Below, piece by piece: positions 1-4,998 of a stretch of DNA of 11,383 nt (its first letter is position 1; the number at the start of each line of letters is the position of its first letter). The translations under genes and the position numbers were made by a program. Under the pieces are notes generated by a model, which had not been told where the DNA came from, did not search any database, and saw only the letters and a program-made list of their open reading frames with translations. The stretch is from Treponema sp. (GTDB taxonomy: Bacteria; Spirochaetota; Spirochaetia; Treponematales; Breznakiellaceae), in contig JAISEB010000182.1 of NCBI GenBank assembly GCA_031264395.1, positions 1-11,383 of the forward strand. The letters run 5' to 3'.

Positions 1-2
1 CC

Positions 3-31
3 TTGCCGTTTACCGGCCTTCCCGTTATACT
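3..31 (+). promoter_or_regulatory. Sigma-70-type promoter of the antitoxin gene
   Basis: A -35-like TTGCCG (3-8) is followed after exactly 17 bp by TATACT (26-31), which matches the -10 consensus at five of six bases. Transcription would start near 38, leaving a short leader that carries the AGAGGAGG ribosome site (43-50). This fits an autonomous toxin-antitoxin promoter. I could not identify a clear operator palindrome; only a 4-bp inverted repeat GCCG/CGGC (5-17) overlaps the -35. Confidence 0.45.
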
Positions 32-54
32 TGTTCTATCGTAGAGGAGGCATT

Positions 55-279
55 ATGACCGCCGTTAAAGCCTATTATGACGGAAAAGTCTTTATTCCCC
101 TGACGCCCATAAAAGCCGCCAGGAACCAGGCTGCCATAGTAACCGTTCTTGATGAAACCACCGAAACAAACGGCAGCAGGGATTACCTGCAATTTGCAGG
201 ATCCCTTTCCGATGAAGACTACCGGGAAATTACCGCCATACTTGTAACGACGGAAAAGGTCGACGAAAATGAATGGTAG
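55..279 (+). CDS. Antitoxin-like protein, AF2212/DUF104 type
   Basis: This is a 74-residue protein. The start is ATG 55, because AGAGGAGG (43-50) sits 4 nt before it; an in-frame TTG at 31 would put the ribosome site inside the gene. The N-terminus (AVKAYYDGKVFIPLTPI) has the short beta-strand pattern of AF2212/DUF104 antitoxins, in which 'a y d G k v f . P l . p' precedes a strand such as AAIVTVLDE. The C-terminal half is acidic and probably disordered or toxin-wrapping. The last codons overlap by 11 bp the start of a PIN-toxin remnant (269-434), the standard antitoxin-then-toxin order. In an intact pair it would neutralise a VapC-type ribonuclease and repress its own promoter. Because the adjacent toxin is broken, it may now be a solo antitoxin. 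Family assignment rests on motif recognition only. Confidence 0.7.
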   Translation: MTAVKAYYDGKVFIPLTPIKAARNQAAIVTVLDETTETNGSRDYLQFAGSLSDEDYREITAILVTTEKVDENEW

Positions 280-434
280 TCTTATAGATACCAATGTTAT
301 TATAAAAATGCTCCACAATGAACCGGAAGCCGTCACTTTGCTGCAAGAAGTTGAAGCCTCCTATTGGTTTACCGGTAGTCAGCTTTGACAGGCATTTTTC
401 TTATATAAGCCAGATACAAGTAATCTCCGGGTAA
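269..434 (+). pseudogene. Internally deleted PIN-domain (VapC-like) toxin remnant
   Basis: Translation from ATG 269 gives MNGSLIDTNVIIKMLHNEPE and onward, with the PIN-domain opening strand and first catalytic Asp (residue 7 in LIDTNVI). That frame stops at TGA 386-388 after 39 residues. From about 372 the next frame reads PVVSFDRHFSYISQIQVISG and ends at TAA 432-434. This is the characteristic PIN C-terminus, 'v.tfDrhF..i.gl.vi', including the last conserved Asp. Only about 56 residues remain of a family that usually has about 130. The central helices and the middle acidic catalytic residues are gone and the two ends are out of frame. The simplest reading is an internal deletion of roughly 200-230 bp plus a frame change, leaving no active nuclease. 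The start overlaps the antitoxin gene by 11 bp, as in intact pairs. Confidence 0.7.
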
Positions 435-491
435 ATTGAATGCACCCGGCCTCCAGGGGATCATGTCGGAACTGCTGGGGAAATGAGTTCC

Positions 492-533
492 AAAAAAAAA
501 GGCCGGCTTCAAACCAGAGGTTCGGCGCCGGCC
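492..533 (-). terminator. Rho-independent terminator of the minus-strand operon
   Basis: Read on the minus strand, GGCCGGC (533-527) and GCCGGCC (507-501) form a 7-bp GC stem. The 19-nt loop contains a further small AACC/GGTT pairing. The stem is followed immediately by nine T residues (500-492 complement). Stem plus U-run is the canonical form. It lies about 205 bp beyond the stop of the exported-protein gene, so it would serve as the final stop for the ferredoxin-peptidase-PEGA operon. Confidence 0.75.
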
Positions 534-645
534 CATGCCCCTTGAGGCATATCGAAAATATAGTGATTTGGGAGGGGAACTATATCTCCGACAGTTATAG
601 TATCGGTATTTTTTACGTTTTTTTTAAAAAAAATCAAAAAATTCC

Positions 646-677
646 GCAAAAAAGAAGCCGTTTTTCCCCGGAAACGG
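646..677 (-). terminator. Weak candidate terminator after the exported-protein gene
   Basis: On the minus strand CCGTTT (677-672) pairs with AAACGG (663-658) around an 8-nt loop and is followed by a T-rich run (CTTCTTTTTT). The stem is short and half A/T, so it is weaker than the structure at 492-533. It lies only about 60 bp after the stop codon, the more usual position. The two may act in tandem. Confidence 0.35.
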
Positions 678-738
678 GTTTTAGGCCTCTTGTAACGGGC
701 GTTTCATTCGAAAGTCCGGTTTAATACCGCGCGGAGGC

Positions 739-1731
739 TCATTCTTCGCTGACCGCGAGATCCACCGTAAGAGACGCACGGTAGGTTTTTCCCCGCTGAA
801 CCGTCAGGGTTTTGATGATGGTGTAATCGCTGACCTGAAACCGGATCTCGTGAACGCCCGGCTCCACCGGCAGGGGATCGCCTCCGGCCGTTACGGGAAC
901 GTTGTCCAGGAAGATCCGGGCGTCTCTTGGCCCTTCAAAGAGGATCAGCGGCGCGGGGTCCCTTAGTTCCACGGTCAGATCCAGGACCCTGGCTCTTTCT
1001 ATCATGAAGCGGCGGTTTTCGTTGCGGTAATCGTCGGAAAGAACGGAGAGGTAATGTTCCCCTTCCTTGAGGATCTGTTCCCCGGAAACCTCTTCCAGAA
1101 GGATGTCGTCGACAAGAACGGTAAAGGGTTTTCCGGCAAGCTGTTCGGGATAGCGGAACGTGAACCTTACCGCGCCTTCGTCGCTTACAATGGGCTTTAC
1201 GGAAAGCTGGAAGGACATGTTTTCCACTTCACTGCTCAGGCCCTTGATCACAGGAAGGAGCCGGAAGAGCAGGGGAAACGACCCGTCCGGCAGCACTTCC
1301 TGAATGACCGTGCTGTACGGGGAATTCCTGAGGCCGTGGGAATGCCGGACGGGGATCTGGTACACGGACTGCAGCTTGTTCGGCAAGAGTTCAAAGTAGA
1401 CGCGGCGGGCCTCAAGATCCGCGGCGGCCGTTTTTTTATCCGCGTCGGCCATGTCGGCGTACAGGGCAAGGCCGAGGCTGCCCCAGTACGAAAGCCAGTT
1501 CCTCGGGGCGGAAAGCTCCACCTGTACGCCTTTGCAGAACCGGAAGCCTTCACCCGCGTCAATGAAGACGGCGCCATTGTAACCTATGGCAAGGGAAACA
1601 CCGGCCGGGTTATGCGGCGAAACTTCAACCGCGCCCGCGACGGAGGTTCTAAAGGATTCTCCCCATCCCCCAAAAGGGGCAGAGGCAAGAAAACAATACA
1701 GCAGCAGCAGCTTTTTGAATTTCACGCTCAT
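739..1731 (-). CDS. Exported protein with PEGA-like C-terminal repeats
   Basis: The predicted protein has 330 residues from ATG 1731. Residues 1-18 (MSVKFKKLLLLYCFLASA) form a signal peptide with a lysine-rich head, hydrophobic core and an ASA cleavage site. A GTG at 1725 is an alternative start, since GGGA lies 6 nt before it. A TTG further up at 1773 lies inside a palindrome and lacks a ribosome site. The middle (about 40-200) is mixed beta and unrecognised. Residues about 200-255 (PFTVLVDDILLEE..) and 261-325 (PLILFEGPRDARIFLDNVPV.. then LPVEPGVHEIRF..) resemble two PEGA-type beta modules, in which a short displayed strand precedes a 'p.G.h.i.f' strand. Such modules are common in surface and periplasmic proteins. 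The gene is downstream of the LysM/M23 peptidase on the same strand, so a cell-envelope role is inferred. No catalytic motif is visible and the function is unknown. Confidence 0.75.
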   Translation of the reverse strand: MSVKFKKLLLLYCFLASAPFGGWGESFRTSVAGAVEVSPHNPAGVSLAIGYNGAVFIDAGEGFRFCKGVQVELSAPRNWLSYWGSLGLALYADMADADKKTAAADLEARRVYFELLPNKLQSVYQIPVRHSHGLRNSPYSTVIQEVLPDGSFPLLFRLLPVIKGLSSEVENMSFQLSVKPIVSDEGAVRFTFRYPEQLAGKPFTVLVDDILLEEVSGEQILKEGEHYLSVLSDDYRNENRRFMIERARVLDLTVELRDPAPLILFEGPRDARIFLDNVPVTAGGDPLPVEPGVHEIRFQVSDYTIIKTLTVQRGKTYRASLTVDLAVSEE

Positions 1732-1747
1732 TCCCGTATCCGCAGTA

Positions 1748-1803
1748 TTCCGCTTTATATTAGAGTTGTTCAATAACTTCAGTTATTGAACAACTTCCGC
1801 TAA
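1748..1803. repeat. Palindromic dispersed element, copy 1
   Basis: A 15-bp perfect inverted repeat spans 1764-1795. Its core arms are GTTGTTCAATAACT (1765-1778) and AGTTATTGAACAAC (1781-1794), separated by only 2 nt. It is bracketed by direct TTCCGCT repeats at 1748-1754 and 1795-1801. A near-identical unit with the same kind of flanks lies at 4832-4890. The element sits between the M23 peptidase and the exported-protein gene. It is too symmetrical and lacks a T-run, so it is not a canonical terminator. Confidence 0.75.
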
Positions 1804-1813
1804 AAACACCCTC

Positions 1814-2761
1814 TCAGGGACCCGGCGTTTTGAAAAGGTACTTTCCCGGATCTTCCGTTTTACCGTTCCGCCTAAGCTCAAAATGAAGATGGGGTCCTGT
1901 CGACTGGCCTGTGGATCCTACCTTACCTATAAGGCTACCCGATAACACTTCCCTTCGCAAGGCCGTTTCAACAAGGGAAAGGTGCCCGTAAAGGCTGGCC
2001 CATACTTCCCCGTGTTTTATGATGACGTATTTTCCGTATACCGGATCTTCCCCCGTTTCCGTCACGACGCCGGCCGCGGCGGCAAAGACATCCGTTCCGG
2101 CGGGCGCGGCAAGGTCAAGCCCCCCGTGCATGCCCGCGCTGCCCGTGACAGGATTCCGCCGGGGGCCGTAGCCGCTTGTGATCCTGAAATTCTTGAGGGG
2201 AAAGCGGAATCCCGGATTGAGGAAGAAGATACGCTCCGTGGCGCTGAAATCGCCGCCGGGAAAAAACCGGAAACGTTCGCCCCCTATGACAAGTTCAACC
2301 GGATCGCCTTCTCCCGCCCGGGCCGAAGCGGCAAGGCGCTCCAGTTCCGAACGGGGCTCCTCCGGCAGGAAAATACCCGGTACGGAGGGGAGGATCAGCG
2401 CCTCTCCGGCGGCAAGGCCGGGAGAGCTCAGGCGGTTAAGGCTTGCCAGCGCCGCGTAGGGGAGAGTGAGCCGGGCGGCAATGTCAAAGAGGTCTTCCCC
2501 TTCGCGGGGCCGGTAACGGTACACCGTAAGGGACCCGGCAATATCCGCGGCCGTTTCCCCCCGTCCCCGGGTAAAGAGCCGCCGCCGGGACATTTCCACG
2601 TCTTCAAGGAACTGCCGGAAGAACACGTCGCCGTTGTCCAGCCTGGCGATGAGGGGATAGTCCCTGCCCTTTCCGGCCCTTCCCCCTTCTTCTCCTCCCG
2701 CAAGAGACACGAGGCAGGTTAAAAAAAAGGCAAGGGGTATGCCCTTGCCTGTCTTTTTCAC
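1814..2761 (-). CDS. LysM and M23 (LytM) family peptidoglycan metallopeptidase
   Basis: This 315-residue zinc endopeptidase of the LytM/M23 family probably cleaves peptide cross-links of peptidoglycan in the periplasm. A signal peptide covers residues 1-21 (hydrophobic 9-20, SLA cleavage). Cys16 does not sit in a convincing lipobox. A LysM domain at about 80-125 (YRYRPREGEDLFDIAARLTL.., ..LILPS) would anchor it to glycan. The M23 domain at about 190-312 shows the first zinc motif H212-G-G-L-D216, the YGH motif with H260, and H291-L-H293-F-E. The metal ligands (H212, D216, H293) and catalytic histidines (H260, H291) are all present, so it should be active. The start is GTG 2761 (GTG AAA AAG), with a weak GGGG upstream and the ferredoxin stop only 13 nt before, which suggests translational coupling. 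Residues 30-75 are a linker unlike any domain I recognise. Confidence 0.93.
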   Translation of the reverse strand: MKKTGKGIPLAFFLTCLVSLAGGEEGGRAGKGRDYPLIARLDNGDVFFRQFLEDVEMSRRRLFTRGRGETAADIAGSLTVYRYRPREGEDLFDIAARLTLPYAALASLNRLSSPGLAAGEALILPSVPGIFLPEEPRSELERLAASARAGEGDPVELVIGGERFRFFPGGDFSATERIFFLNPGFRFPLKNFRITSGYGPRRNPVTGSAGMHGGLDLAAPAGTDVFAAAAGVVTETGEDPVYGKYVIIKHGEVWASLYGHLSLVETALRREVLSGSLIGKVGSTGQSTGPHLHFELRRNGKTEDPGKYLFKTPGP

Positions 2762-2774
2762 GCGAAAGCCCCGT

Positions 2775-2945
2775 TCATCCGGCGGAAATGGCCTCTACCG
2801 GGCAGACCCCGGCGCAGGCGCCGCAGTCCTGGCATTTGGCGGGATCTATCCAGCGGTGGTTGTCTTTTTCCGAGATAGCCTCCACCGGACATTCACTGTC
2901 ACAGGAACCGCAGTTAATGCACTCGTCACTTACTTTGTATGCCAT
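2775..2945 (-). CDS. Small 2[4Fe-4S] ferredoxin
   Basis: This is a 56-residue clostridial-type ferredoxin, a soluble low-potential electron carrier for enzymes such as pyruvate:ferredoxin oxidoreductase or hydrogenase. It has two complete cluster motifs in a pseudo-twofold arrangement: C9-x2-C12-x2-C15-x3-C19-P and C38-x2-C41-x2-C44-x3-C48-P. Each is followed by the same VEAIS segment, the mark of an internal duplication. The length is typical of the family. ATG 2945 is preceded by GAGAGG with a 6-nt gap. The stop lies 13 nt before the M23 peptidase GTG, so the two share a transcript despite unrelated roles. A promoter lies just upstream at 2979-3007. The redox partner cannot be told from this window. 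A ferredoxin of this type suits an anaerobe. Confidence 0.95.
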   Translation of the reverse strand: MAYKVSDECINCGSCDSECPVEAISEKDNHRWIDPAKCQDCGACAGVCPVEAISAG

Positions 2946-2971
2946 GGTATACCTCTCTCTGGTTATTATGG

Positions 2972-3000
2972 TACACTAAGGATACACTATTATTACCCTG
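2972..3000. promoter_or_regulatory. Three 7-bp repeats at 11-bp spacing in a divergent promoter region
   Basis: TACACTA (2972-2978), TACACTA (2983-2989) and TACCCTG (2994-3000) are each separated by 4 bp, giving an exact 11-bp period. Two units are identical and the third matches five of seven bases. Direct 7+4 repeats are the binding architecture of OmpR/PhoB-family response regulators. The site lies in the 79-bp gap between the divergent ferredoxin and membrane-protein genes and overlaps the putative ferredoxin promoter. The sequence differs from the Pho-box-like array at 4915, so the regulator is unknown. Confidence 0.5.
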
Positions 3001-3007
3001 AATGCAA
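2979..3007 (-). promoter_or_regulatory. Candidate promoter of the ferredoxin operon
   Basis: On the minus strand TTGCAT (3007-3002) and TATCCT (2984-2979) are separated by 17 bp, fair matches to -35 and -10. Initiation near 2970 would give a leader of about 25 nt before ATG 2945. The -10 overlaps the spacer and second unit of the 11-bp-periodic repeat at 2972-3000, so a bound regulator would probably affect it. Confidence 0.4.
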
Positions 3008-3024
3008 GGGGAAAAGGCAGAGGT

Positions 3025-3378
3025 ATGGTTATTGCCGCGCTTCTTTTTGCGTGCGTTCTTTTGGCGATCATCGTTTATTGCGGTTTCTCAAAGAAGAGTT
3101 CCCCCCGGGTGCGCATCGCCGCCTTTGTCTCCCTGTTTCTTATTCTTGCCTCCGTCGTAGTATGCCTGGTGTTTATCTCGGGCGTTTTTATCGCGGTGGA
3201 TTCGGACGGGCCTTTTTCCGGGGAGCTCTACGAGGGCGGGGATGCCGCGGCGGCGGGGGAAGTTCCGTTTTTTGTTGTCTTCGCCCTTTTCTTTCTGGCG
3301 CTTCTTGTGCTTATTATTGTTGCCTTTATCAGGGAAAGGCAAAGGGCAAAGAGGGAAAAAGGTTCCCTCGCCGCCTGA
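3025..3378 (+). CDS. Hypothetical small membrane protein with three helices
   Basis: This is a 117-residue protein of unrecognised family. Hydrophobic segments at about 2-20, 32-57 and 81-102 predict three transmembrane helices. Between helices 2 and 3 lies a short acidic, glycine/alanine-rich loop (59-79). The tail is strongly basic (RERQRAKREK, 103-112) and probably cytoplasmic by the positive-inside rule. ATG 3025 is preceded by AAGG a few bases upstream within a purine-rich stretch (3006-3023). The acetyltransferase gene follows after 16 nt, so the two are probably cotranscribed. No catalytic or binding motif is visible and no function is proposed. Confidence 0.7.
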   Translation: MVIAALLFACVLLAIIVYCGFSKKSSPRVRIAAFVSLFLILASVVVCLVFISGVFIAVDSDGPFSGELYEGGDAAAAGEVPFFVVFALFFLALLVLIIVAFIRERQRAKREKGSLAA

Positions 3379-3394
3379 CAAAAGGAGGCCGTGC

Positions 3395-4024
3395 GTGCAG
3401 GTATCCGTCAGAAAAACCCTTCCCCAGGATCTTCCCCATTTTTACGACATCTGTCTCAGGACCGGCGACAACGGAAAAGACGCGTCGGCCTTTTTTTACG
3501 ATCCCTGGCTTCTGGGGCAGTACTACGCCGCTCCCTATGTGTTCTTTCCCGGCGCGCTGTGTTTTACCGCCGAAGACGGCGGAATTCCCCGGGGCTATAT
3601 TGTTTCGGTTCCCTGTACCCCGGCTTTTGACGAATGGATGGAAAACGTGTGGCTTCCGCCCCTCCGCCTCCGGTATCCTTCGCCGTTTCCGGAAGACAGG
3701 GCGCGTTCTCCCTACGAGGCGAGGATCGCCTCTCTTCTGCACCTTCCCCACCCTTCCCGGCCCGAGCCCCCCTGGCGCGCCGGGTATCCCGCCCATCTTC
3801 ATATTGATCTGCTCCCCGAAATACAGGGGAAGGGCTGCGGGCGGCGTCTCATGGAGGGCCTCTGCGGCGCCCTGCGGGAAGCCTCCGTTCCGGGGGTTCA
3901 TCTGGGAGTTTCCCGCCTTAATACGGGGGCCGTCGCGTTTTACGGCAGGATGGGTTTTTCGCGGATTGAGGAAGACGAGGGCGGGTATACGATGGTTCTG
4001 AAACTGCAGGGGCCGCGGCCCTGA
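3395..4024 (+). CDS. GNAT-family N-acetyltransferase
   Basis: A 209-residue acetyl-CoA-dependent acetyltransferase. The start is GTG 3395, because AAAGGAGG (3381-3388) lies 6 nt before it. The same frame stays open further upstream but only across the preceding gene. The core GNAT signature is clear: a beta-4 strand HLHIDLLPEIQ (134-144), then the acetyl-CoA pyrophosphate loop Q144-G-K-G-C-G149-R, then the alpha-helix RRLMEGLCGALRE. Near the C-terminus NTGAVAFYGRMGF (176-188) is the usual motif for the final helix and strand. An N-terminal extension (about 20-130) with YAAPYVFF, RGYIVSVPCTPAFDEWMENVWLP and a proline-rich stretch resembles bacterial GNATs related to the acetyltransferase-like domain of O-GlcNAcase. 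That resemblance is from memory and less certain. The substrate is unknown. It sits between a membrane protein and a sugar isomerase-like gene. Confidence 0.88.
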   Translation: MQVSVRKTLPQDLPHFYDICLRTGDNGKDASAFFYDPWLLGQYYAAPYVFFPGALCFTAEDGGIPRGYIVSVPCTPAFDEWMENVWLPPLRLRYPSPFPEDRARSPYEARIASLLHLPHPSRPEPPWRAGYPAHLHIDLLPEIQGKGCGRRLMEGLCGALREASVPGVHLGVSRLNTGAVAFYGRMGFSRIEEDEGGYTMVLKLQGPRP

Positions 4025-4067
4025 GCCCCGGAGGCATAAACAAAGAGGCCGCGCGCAAAGGAGACGC

Positions 4068-4829
4068 ATGATGATCTTTTCGGTTTGCATTGACGCGGTT
4101 TTTCGCGGCGTGGATCAGGGGGAGGCCCTGGAAAAAGTCGCGGAAGCCGGATTCGGCGAATATGAATTCTGGTCCTGGTGGGACAGGGACATTGACGCCC
4201 TTGCCGCGCGGGCCGCTTCCCTTTCCCTTTCCTGCAGGGCGCTGTGCACCAGGTTCAGGAGCCTTGTCGATCCTGGGGAACGGGACGCGTATCTTGAGGG
4301 TCTTGAGGAGACCGTTGCCGCGGCGAAAAAACTCGGCGCGCGTTTCATCATATCCCAGACGGGAAGCGACACGGGAGCGCCTTTTTCCGTTCAGCACCGC
4401 TCGGCGGTAGAGGGCCTCAAGGCGGCTTCTTCCCTTCTCCGGGGAAAAGGGATAACCCTTTTGGTTGAACCGCTTAACCGGCGCGTCGATCACCCCGGAG
4501 TGTGGCTTGAATCCTCGGACGAGGGGTTAAGGCTCGTTGACGAGACGGGAAGCGATTGCGTGAGGCTCCTCTTCGATCTGTACCACCAGCAGATAAGTGA
4601 AGGCGATCTTGAGCGGCGCGTCAGGGCCGGCGTGGATCGCATAGGCCATTTTCACTGCGCGGGAATTTCCGGCCGCCATGAACTTGAAAAGGGCGAACTT
4701 GATTACCTCTGGATCTTTGAGCTTGCCCGCGGCTTGGGATACGGCGGAGCTTTCGGGCTTGAATACTTTCCGCTTGAAGATCCTCTCGCGGGCTTAAGGC
4801 GCGTAAAGGAACAATACGGGACCCTTTGA
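4068..4829 (+). CDS. Hydroxypyruvate isomerase-like TIM-barrel protein
   Basis: This 253-residue protein belongs to the xylose-isomerase-like TIM-barrel superfamily and most resembles hydroxypyruvate isomerase (hydroxypyruvate to tartronate semialdehyde). Matching signatures are VEPLNRR (133-139), LLFDLYHQQISEGDL (167-181), IGHFHCAGISGRHE (192-205) and GYGGAFGLEYFP (224-235). Likely metal and catalytic residues are E134, D170, H196 and E232, with H173 in the DLYH motif. All expected positions are filled, and the length fits the usual 255-260. AAAGGAG (4057-4063) precedes two adjacent ATGs; ATG 4071 has the better 7-nt gap, so the true protein may be one residue shorter. It begins 43 nt after the acetyltransferase. 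No glyoxylate carboligase or tartronate semialdehyde reductase is next to it, so the physiological substrate could be another small ketose or aldose. Confidence 0.85.
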   Translation: MMIFSVCIDAVFRGVDQGEALEKVAEAGFGEYEFWSWWDRDIDALAARAASLSLSCRALCTRFRSLVDPGERDAYLEGLEETVAAAKKLGARFIISQTGSDTGAPFSVQHRSAVEGLKAASSLLRGKGITLLVEPLNRRVDHPGVWLESSDEGLRLVDETGSDCVRLLFDLYHQQISEGDLERRVRAGVDRIGHFHCAGISGRHELEKGELDYLWIFELARGLGYGGAFGLEYFPLEDPLAGLRRVKEQYGTL

Positions 4830-4831
4830 GG

Positions 4832-4890
4832 CGCTTACAAAATAAAGTTGTTCAATAACTGGAGTTGTTGAACAACGTCCGCTTACAAAT
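4832..4890. repeat. Palindromic dispersed element, copy 2
   Basis: Arms GTTGTTCAATAACT (4847-4860) and AGTTGTTGAACAAC (4863-4876) enclose a 2-nt loop. One T:G mismatch would still pair in plus-strand RNA. Direct repeats CGCTTACAAA bracket it at 4832-4841 and 4880-4889. The core is nearly identical to the unit at 1764-1795, and the right-hand flank TCCGCT is also shared. It lies just after the isomerase-like gene and 25 bp before the Pho-box-like array. There it may block read-through even without a T-run. Confidence 0.75.
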
Positions 4891-4914
4891 GCCAACAGTG
4901 GAACCGGCTCTTTT

Positions 4915-4968
4915 TTAACCGTTTTTTAATAATTCTTTCATTCTTCCCTAACAGCCTCCCGGTACAGT
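4915..4968 (+). promoter_or_regulatory. Pho-box-like array and promoter of the pst-pho operon
   Basis: Four 7-bp units start exactly 11 bp apart: TTAACCG (4915), TTAATAA (4926), TTCATTC (4937) and CTAACAG (4948). The spacers are T/C-rich and 4 bp long. The first, second and fourth units resemble the TTAACA-type unit bound by Bacillus PhoP. The 11-bp period also matches the enterobacterial PhoB box. A -10-like TACAGT (4963-4968) follows 8 nt later with no good -35, as expected of a promoter that needs an activator. PhoB encoded at 9296-9988 is the obvious candidate. The array precedes pstS by 44 nt. Confidence 0.6.
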
Positions 4969-4998
4969 GACGCCATCTGATACCCAAGGAGTAGGATC

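Larger units (their letters stand above)
435..738. other. Non-coding stretch between toxin remnant and minus-strand operon
   Basis: I see no credible gene here. A plus-strand open frame (440-724) has no ribosome site, low-complexity translation and runs through terminator structures. The stretch holds two candidate minus-strand terminators (492-533 and 646-677). It also holds a markedly AT-rich tract around 600-650, including the perfect palindrome T8A8 (618-633), which is likely to be intrinsically bent. This is the 3' flank of the convergently placed exported-protein gene. Confidence 0.6.

Noticed and set aside
440..724. Plus-strand open frame of 94 codons after the toxin remnant
   Set aside because: No ribosome site, low-complexity lysine/phenylalanine translation through A/T runs, and it covers terminator structures of the opposite strand.
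1054..1776. Plus-strand open frame of 240 codons antisense to the exported-protein gene
   Set aside because: The minus-strand frame has a signal peptide and structured beta modules. The plus frame is arginine/glycine-rich with no domain and no ribosome site, a typical shadow in GC-rich DNA.
1764..1795. Palindrome copy 1 as a rho-independent terminator
   Set aside because: The stem is strong but A/T-rich with a 2-nt loop, and no T-run follows on either strand. The second copy with its flanks fits a dispersed element better.
2718..2761. Cys16 of the M23 peptidase as a lipoprotein acylation site
   Set aside because: The preceding residues are F-L-T, lacking the small residue normally at -1 even under relaxed spirochaetal lipobox rules. 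An SLA signal peptidase I site a few residues later is more likely.
2739..4001. Plus-strand open frame of 420 codons
   Set aside because: It runs through the ferredoxin, the membrane-protein gene and the GNAT, all of which have recognisable motifs or ribosome sites in other frames. Its translation is arginine/proline-rich with no domain.
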